Of a DNA stretch of 9,231 nucleotides, positions 6,106-9,231 are shown in pieces. The stretch lies in assembly GCA_031281815.1 (NCBI GenBank), contig JAITEY010000081.1:1-9231 (forward strand). Direction: 5' to 3'. Numbering within the stretch: position 1 is the first letter of the stretch; each line of letters begins with the position of its first letter. The notes under the pieces were generated by a model. The model was not told the origin of the DNA. It saw nothing but the letters and a program-made list of their open reading frames with translations, and searched no databases. A program made the translations under genes and the position numbers. The stretch comes from Desulfovibrio sp. (GTDB lineage Bacteria; Desulfobacterota; Desulfovibrionia; Desulfovibrionales; Desulfovibrionaceae).

Positions 6106-7017
6106 ATGCTGTATGCCCTGTTGAAACGGCTGACCCGCCTGTTGAGCCGCCTGCCGTGGACGGTCCTGCGCAGGGCGGCCTTGGTCGCCGCCTTCTTTTT
6201 CTGGCACCTTGCCCCCGCCCGGCGCAGGGAAGCCGTTCAAGCCGTACACAAACATCTTAAAGTATCGGATGAAGAAGCTGTGCGCATTGCCCGGCAGAGT
6301 TTTCGGGAAAATTTTCTGTCGTTCCTGGAAATTCTGCACGTGGGCCGTTTTTTCACGGCACAATCGGTACGCGTTGTGCATCACCCGGAAATTAAAGTAT
6401 TACTTGAACAGGAAACACAGCCGATCATCATCGTCACGGCGCACCTGGGTTCTTGGGAATTGATGGCCGGTCTGTCGACGGATCTCCTGCCTCGGAGGAA
6501 GGGGATGGTGGTGGTGCGCAGCCGCAGGAACCGGGCATTGAACCGGCTCATGGCCGAGCTGCGCGGCGCGTGCGGTGTAGAAGTTGTGGACCATCGCCGC
6601 GCGTCGGCAATCGTGCTGCCCGGACTCCGGCAGGGAAGCGTCGCGGCCTTTCTGGCGGACCACAATGCAGCCCGCAAGGAGGCAGTATTTCTTCCCTTTC
6701 TGGAAGATATCGCAGCGGTGAACATGGGGCCGGCCGGCATGGCCCTGCGGACCAAAGCGGCGGTTTACCCGGTGTTCCTGCTGCGGGACGGCAAAGGCGG
6801 GCATATTCTGCACTTTTTCCCGCCCCTGTACACAGAGAATCTGGAAGGAAGCATTCGGGAGCGTATACGGGCAATCGCCGCCTTTTACACGGACGTCGTT
6901 GCCGACATGGTGCGCATGTACCCCGAGCAGTGGTTCTGGATGCACAGGCGCTGGAAGACCAGACCTTACGACGATGACGGGCATATGTCGTCAGTAGGGG
7001 CTCAATCCCAAGCGTAA
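6106..7017 (+). CDS. LpxL/HtrB-family lipid A late acyltransferase
   Basis: This 303-residue inner-membrane-anchored enzyme is expected to add a secondary acyl chain to lipid A on the cytoplasmic face. A hydrophobic segment near residues 24-36 (ALVAAFFFWHL) matches the usual N-terminal anchor. The catalytic H-x4-D/E motif is HLGSWE (His113, Glu118). The block FLADHNAARKEAVFLPFL and the C-terminal signature YPEQWFWMHRRWKTRP (272-287) are hallmarks of the family. Length is typical. It lies 13 bases after the DUF374 gene and is third in the msbA operon, so acylation and flipping are probably co-expressed. Whether it acts like LpxL, LpxM or another family member cannot be decided from sequence, so no symbol is assigned. 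It converges on the purQ operon with a 134-base gap. Confidence 0.9.
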   Translation: MLYALLKRLTRLLSRLPWTVLRRAALVAAFFFWHLAPARRREAVQAVHKHLKVSDEEAVRIARQSFRENFLSFLEILHVGRFFTAQSVRVVHHPEIKVLLEQETQPIIIVTAHLGSWELMAGLSTDLLPRRKGMVVVRSRRNRALNRLMAELRGACGVEVVDHRRASAIVLPGLRQGSVAAFLADHNAARKEAVFLPFLEDIAAVNMGPAGMALRTKAAVYPVFLLRDGKGGHILHFFPPLYTENLEGSIRERIRAIAAFYTDVVADMVRMYPEQWFWMHRRWKTRPYDDDGHMSSVGAQSQA

Positions 7018-7057
7018 GTGGGGGTTCCGCCCCAAGCCCTGTTGGAGCGTTTCAACT

Positions 7058-7101
7058 TTGAGCAGGCGTATCCCCGCCGAAGGGTATCGACTTGAGCAGG
7101 C
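7058..7101. repeat. Short direct repeat TTGAGCAGGC, two copies
   Basis: TTGAGCAGGC occurs at 7058-7067 and again at 7092-7101, 34 bases apart, in the 134-base gap between the convergent acyltransferase and small Cys-rich genes. No convincing terminator was found in this gap. The meaning is unknown. Confidence 0.5.
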
Positions 7102-7151
7102 ACAAGACCGACCGGCAAATCATTTCCCTCGGCTGCAGGAGGCATACACAA

Positions 7152-7550
7152 TCAACAGGCAGCGTCCTCTTTTCTGAAGATGTGCGTGCGGACGGTGTAG
7201 TCGCGGATATGGCTCAGGGGGATATAGGTCTGTGAGCCGTCGGGTTCCCCGATACGCAGGGTATCTTGCGGCGTGGGCGCACAGGAAAGACAGGTGAAGG
7301 AAAGCGTGCCTCCGCCGATAAAACGCACGGTCACGGCATAAACACGGGGGGCGGTCTTGTGCCCGGCAAGAAACAGGGCAAGCGCCACATCCTTTTCCAG
7401 GCGTTGCCGCCACTCGCGTTCCATGGCCTCGCGGTTTGCAGCGGTGTCGTGCTCCGGGCACAGGGCGAGTTTCTGGCTGTCGGGTGCGGGGACAAAGCCC
7501 CGGACCCTGCCCGTCGACGCATCGCGGCCGCAGATACGGCATGGGATCAT
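7152..7550 (-). CDS. Small Cys-rich protein of unknown function, downstream of purQ
   Basis: I do not recognise this 132-residue protein. It starts MIPCRICGRDAS. C4-x2-C7 followed by C31-x2-H34 (LCPEHD) looks like a zinc-binding finger or ribbon, and a separate pair C87-x2-C90 (FTCLSCAP) sits in the second half. The remainder has alternating strands (VYAVTVRF, TYIPLSHIRDY) and one likely helix (REAMEREWRQRLEKDVALALFL). No membrane segment or signal peptide is seen. It has an excellent Shine-Dalgarno (GGAGG, five bases before ATG) and lies 24 bases after purQ on the same strand, so it is a real gene and probably in one operon. A function in nucleotide metabolism is only suggested by location. 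Confidence 0.85.
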   Translation of the reverse strand: MIPCRICGRDASTGRVRGFVPAPDSQKLALCPEHDTAANREAMEREWRQRLEKDVALALFLAGHKTAPRVYAVTVRFIGGGTLSFTCLSCAPTPQDTLRIGEPDGSQTYIPLSHIRDYTVRTHIFRKEDAAC

Positions 7551-7555
7551 GCAAA

Positions 7556-7560
7556 CCTCC
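7556..7560 (-). promoter_or_regulatory. Strong Shine-Dalgarno of the small Cys-rich gene
   Basis: GGAGG on the minus strand, five bases before the ATG at 7550. It fixes the start and shows independent, efficient translation initiation after purQ. Confidence 0.85.
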
Positions 7561-7574
7561 GCGCCGTCGCGCGC

Positions 7575-8408
7575 TCAGTCCCCACAGAGCATGCGCACGG
7601 CGCCTTCGAATATCGTCAGACCTGAGGGCGCGCTTTCCCCGCGCGTCCATCCGGGATGATTGGCAGGGTGGTTATAGGCTTCGGGGTGGGGCATAAGGCC
7701 GAAAATGCGTCCGGTCGGGTCGCACAGCCCGGCTATCCCCAAAGGCGAGCCGTTCGGGTTGTCGGGGTAGTCCTGCGTGGGCAGGCCGCGTTCGTCCGCG
7801 TAGTACAGCACGCAGAGGTTTTCCGCGTGCAACCTGTGCAGCAGACCCTCATCCGCAGGCACCAGACGGCCTTCCCCGTGACGCACCGGCATGTACAGAC
7901 AATCGAGTCCGCGTGTGAACACGCAGGGACTTTCCCTGTTCACCCGCAACCGGCACCAGCGGTCCTCGAAGCGGGCCGACGCGTTGTGCGTCAGGGAAAC
8001 CTGGCGTTCCAGGTAGTTGTTGTCCAAAGCCGGGAGCAGGCCGAGTTTGACGAGAAGCTGAAAGCCGTTGCAGATGCCCAGAATAAGCCCGCCGTTGTCC
8101 ACCAGCGCCAGCAGTTGCTCGGTAAACGACGCGCCGTGCGCGGGCACGGCGTATTTCCAGCGCTGGGCTGCCGCCTGGGCCGCGCCCAGGTCGTCCCCGT
8201 CCAGAAAACCGCCGGGAAAAATGATGAAGTTGTAGTCGGCTATACGCCTGCGTCCCGCCGCCAGGTCGGAAAAACAGACCATGTCCGCAACCGCCGCCCC
8301 GGCCTTGCGCGCGGCGTAGACGCATTCTTTTTCGCAGTTGACGCCGTAGCCGGTAATCACCAGGACGCGGGCGGACGCCTTTGCGGGCGTGGAGGCCGAT
8401 ATTTTCAT
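7575..8408 (-). CDS. purQ: Phosphoribosylformylglycinamidine synthase glutaminase subunit PurQ
   Basis: This cytoplasmic subunit of 277 residues hydrolyses glutamine to supply ammonia to PurL for converting FGAR to FGAM in de novo purine synthesis. It is a class I glutamine amidotransferase: GYGVNCEKE (20-28) at the start, FPGGFLDGDDLG (64-75), nucleophile Cys113 in GICNGFQLL, and the catalytic pair His241 and Glu243 in PHPEAY. PIRHGEG-type region MPVRHGEGR and NPNGSPLGIAGLCDPTGRIFGLMPHPE are typical of PurQ. It is longer than the compact PurQ type of about 225-230 residues, with extra sequence mainly in the second half. ATG 8408 has only a weak AAAGAA upstream. It is divergent from pyrG, and the small Cys-rich gene follows in the same direction. 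Confidence 0.93.
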   Translation of the reverse strand: MKISASTPAKASARVLVITGYGVNCEKECVYAARKAGAAVADMVCFSDLAAGRRRIADYNFIIFPGGFLDGDDLGAAQAAAQRWKYAVPAHGASFTEQLLALVDNGGLILGICNGFQLLVKLGLLPALDNNYLERQVSLTHNASARFEDRWCRLRVNRESPCVFTRGLDCLYMPVRHGEGRLVPADEGLLHRLHAENLCVLYYADERGLPTQDYPDNPNGSPLGIAGLCDPTGRIFGLMPHPEAYNHPANHPGWTRGESAPSGLTIFEGAVRMLCGD

Positions 8409-8547
8409 TTCTTTTTTTTGCCGGTTAATGTAAAGAAAATCCGCAACACAAAGGGCGCGACCGCTTTTCCTGAGCGGGAGACGGCGCTTGCGGCCAGTAT
8501 CAATACCCCGGCGGGTAAGCCGTCGTCAACCGCAGGAATACCGGACT
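8409..8547. other. Divergent intergenic region purQ / pyrG
   Basis: This holds the promoters for two divergent nucleotide-synthesis genes, but neither strand shows a clear -35/-10 pair. A small perfect stem CCGCT (8461-8465) with AGCGG (8473-8477) has a 7-base loop and no T run, so it is not a terminator. AGGAA (8534-8538) nine bases before the pyrG ATG is its likely ribosome site. Confidence 0.5.
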
Positions 8548-9231
8548 ATGAGGGAAACAAAATTCATTTTTATAACCGGCGGCGTGCTTTCCTCACTGGG
8601 AAAAGGCATGGCCGCCGCTTCCTTGGGCGCTCTGCTCAAAACCCGCGGACTGAGCGTCACCATACAAAAGCTCGACCCCTATATCAACGTGGATCCCGGC
8701 ACCATGAACCCCACCCAGCACGGCGAGGTTTTCGTCACCGACGACGGGGCCGAAACGGACCTGGACCTCGGACACTACGAACGCTTCCTGGGGACTCCCT
8801 TGTCCCAGAAGAACAATTATACGACGGGCAGCATCTATTACAGCGTAATCAACAAGGAAAGGCGCGGCGACTACCTCGGCGGCACGGTGCAGGTCATCCC
8901 TCATATTACGGACGAGATTAAGCTGGCCATTTGCGGATTGGCCGAAAACAAGACCGATGTGGCCATAGTCGAAATCGGCGGCACGGTGGGAGACATCGAG
9001 AGTCAGCCTTTTTTGGAGGCCATACGCCAGTTGCGCGGAGACCTCGGCAGGGAGCGCTGTCTTTTCATCCACCTGACCCTTGTGCCCTATCTGGCCGCGG
9101 CAGGCGAACACAAGACCAAGCCCACGCAGCACAGCGTCAAGGAACTGCGCAGTATAGGCATTCATCCCGACATTATTCTCTGCCGGTGCGAAACGCCCGT
9201 CTCCCGCGAACTGAAGCGTAAAATAGCCTTG
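8548..9231 (+). CDS. pyrG: CTP synthase PyrG, N-terminal part (cut by window edge)
   Basis: These are the first 228 codons of CTP synthase, which makes CTP from UTP using glutamine and ATP. Only the amidoligase (synthetase) domain is visible; the full protein is normally about 535-550 residues, so the glutaminase domain lies beyond the window. The P-loop is GGVLSSLGKG (11-20, Lys19). Other family blocks follow: KLDPYINVDPGTMNP, VFVTDDGAETDLDLGHYERF, NNYTTGSIYYSVI, KERRGDYLGGTVQVIPHIT, VEIGGTVGDIESQPFLEAIR and HLTLVPYLAAAGEHKTKPTQ. The frame is open to the last base. ATG 8548 has AGGAA upstream. CTP also feeds CMP-Kdo formation, which loosely links it to the LPS genes to the left. Confidence 0.95.
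   Translation, partial: MRETKFIFITGGVLSSLGKGMAAASLGALLKTRGLSVTIQKLDPYINVDPGTMNPTQHGEVFVTDDGAETDLDLGHYERFLGTPLSQKNNYTTGSIYYSVINKERRGDYLGGTVQVIPHITDEIKLAICGLAENKTDVAIVEIGGTVGDIESQPFLEAIRQLRGDLGRERCLFIHLTLVPYLAAAGEHKTKPTQHSVKELRSIGIHPDIILCRCETPVSRELKRKIAL

Noticed and set aside
7020..7033. GGGG-TTCCG-CCCC hairpin after the LpxL-type gene
   Set aside because: The stem is only four pairs and no T run follows, so it is not called as a terminator.
7656..8921. 421-codon open frame on the plus strand
   Set aside because: It runs antisense through purQ, crosses the purQ/pyrG gap and enters pyrG out of frame. Both real genes have complete motifs.

Overview
The window looks like chromosomal DNA of a Gram-negative, LPS-making bacterium. 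The protein styles (PyrG, a 277-residue PurQ, MsbA with two lipid A-type acyltransferases) suggest a sulfate-reducer-like member of the Desulfovibrionaceae (Desulfobacterota). This assignment is inferred from protein character and was not checked by a search.

Layout: (1) 1 to about 1150 is the transposase end of an IS4-family insertion sequence, read on the minus strand and running off the left edge. Its frame is broken at a run of eight T, although the DDE catalytic residues and the Y-R-E-K signature are all present. (2) 1180-1282 is an AT-rich control region with two GGTACC-centred palindromes on either side of a TTGACA promoter-like element. (3) 1283-2742 holds two translationally coupled regulators: an unusual MarR-type protein with a four-Cys cluster, a repetitive linker and a 20-histidine tail, then a Fur-family protein starting inside its stop codon (ATGA). 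(4) 2730-3488, minus strand, is an RsuA/RluB-type rRNA pseudouridine synthase whose end overlaps the Fur gene tail to tail. (5) 3586-7017 is a tight envelope operon: MsbA, a DUF374 acyltransferase (GTGA overlap) and an LpxL/HtrB-type acyltransferase (13-base gap). (6) 7152-8408, minus strand, is PurQ followed by an unrecognised small Cys-rich protein with a strong Shine-Dalgarno. (7) 8548 to the right edge is the first 228 codons of PyrG.

The envelope genes form one logical unit: the acyltransferases would finish the lipid A acyl chains and MsbA would flip the product across the inner membrane. PyrG makes CTP, which is needed for CMP-Kdo among other things, and PurQ supplies purine synthesis. 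The regulator pair is the most distinctive part. Its Cys and His content, its Fur partner and its palindromic control region suggest a metal-responsive, autoregulated regulator module with no obvious target gene inside the window. An IS element sits immediately upstream of it.
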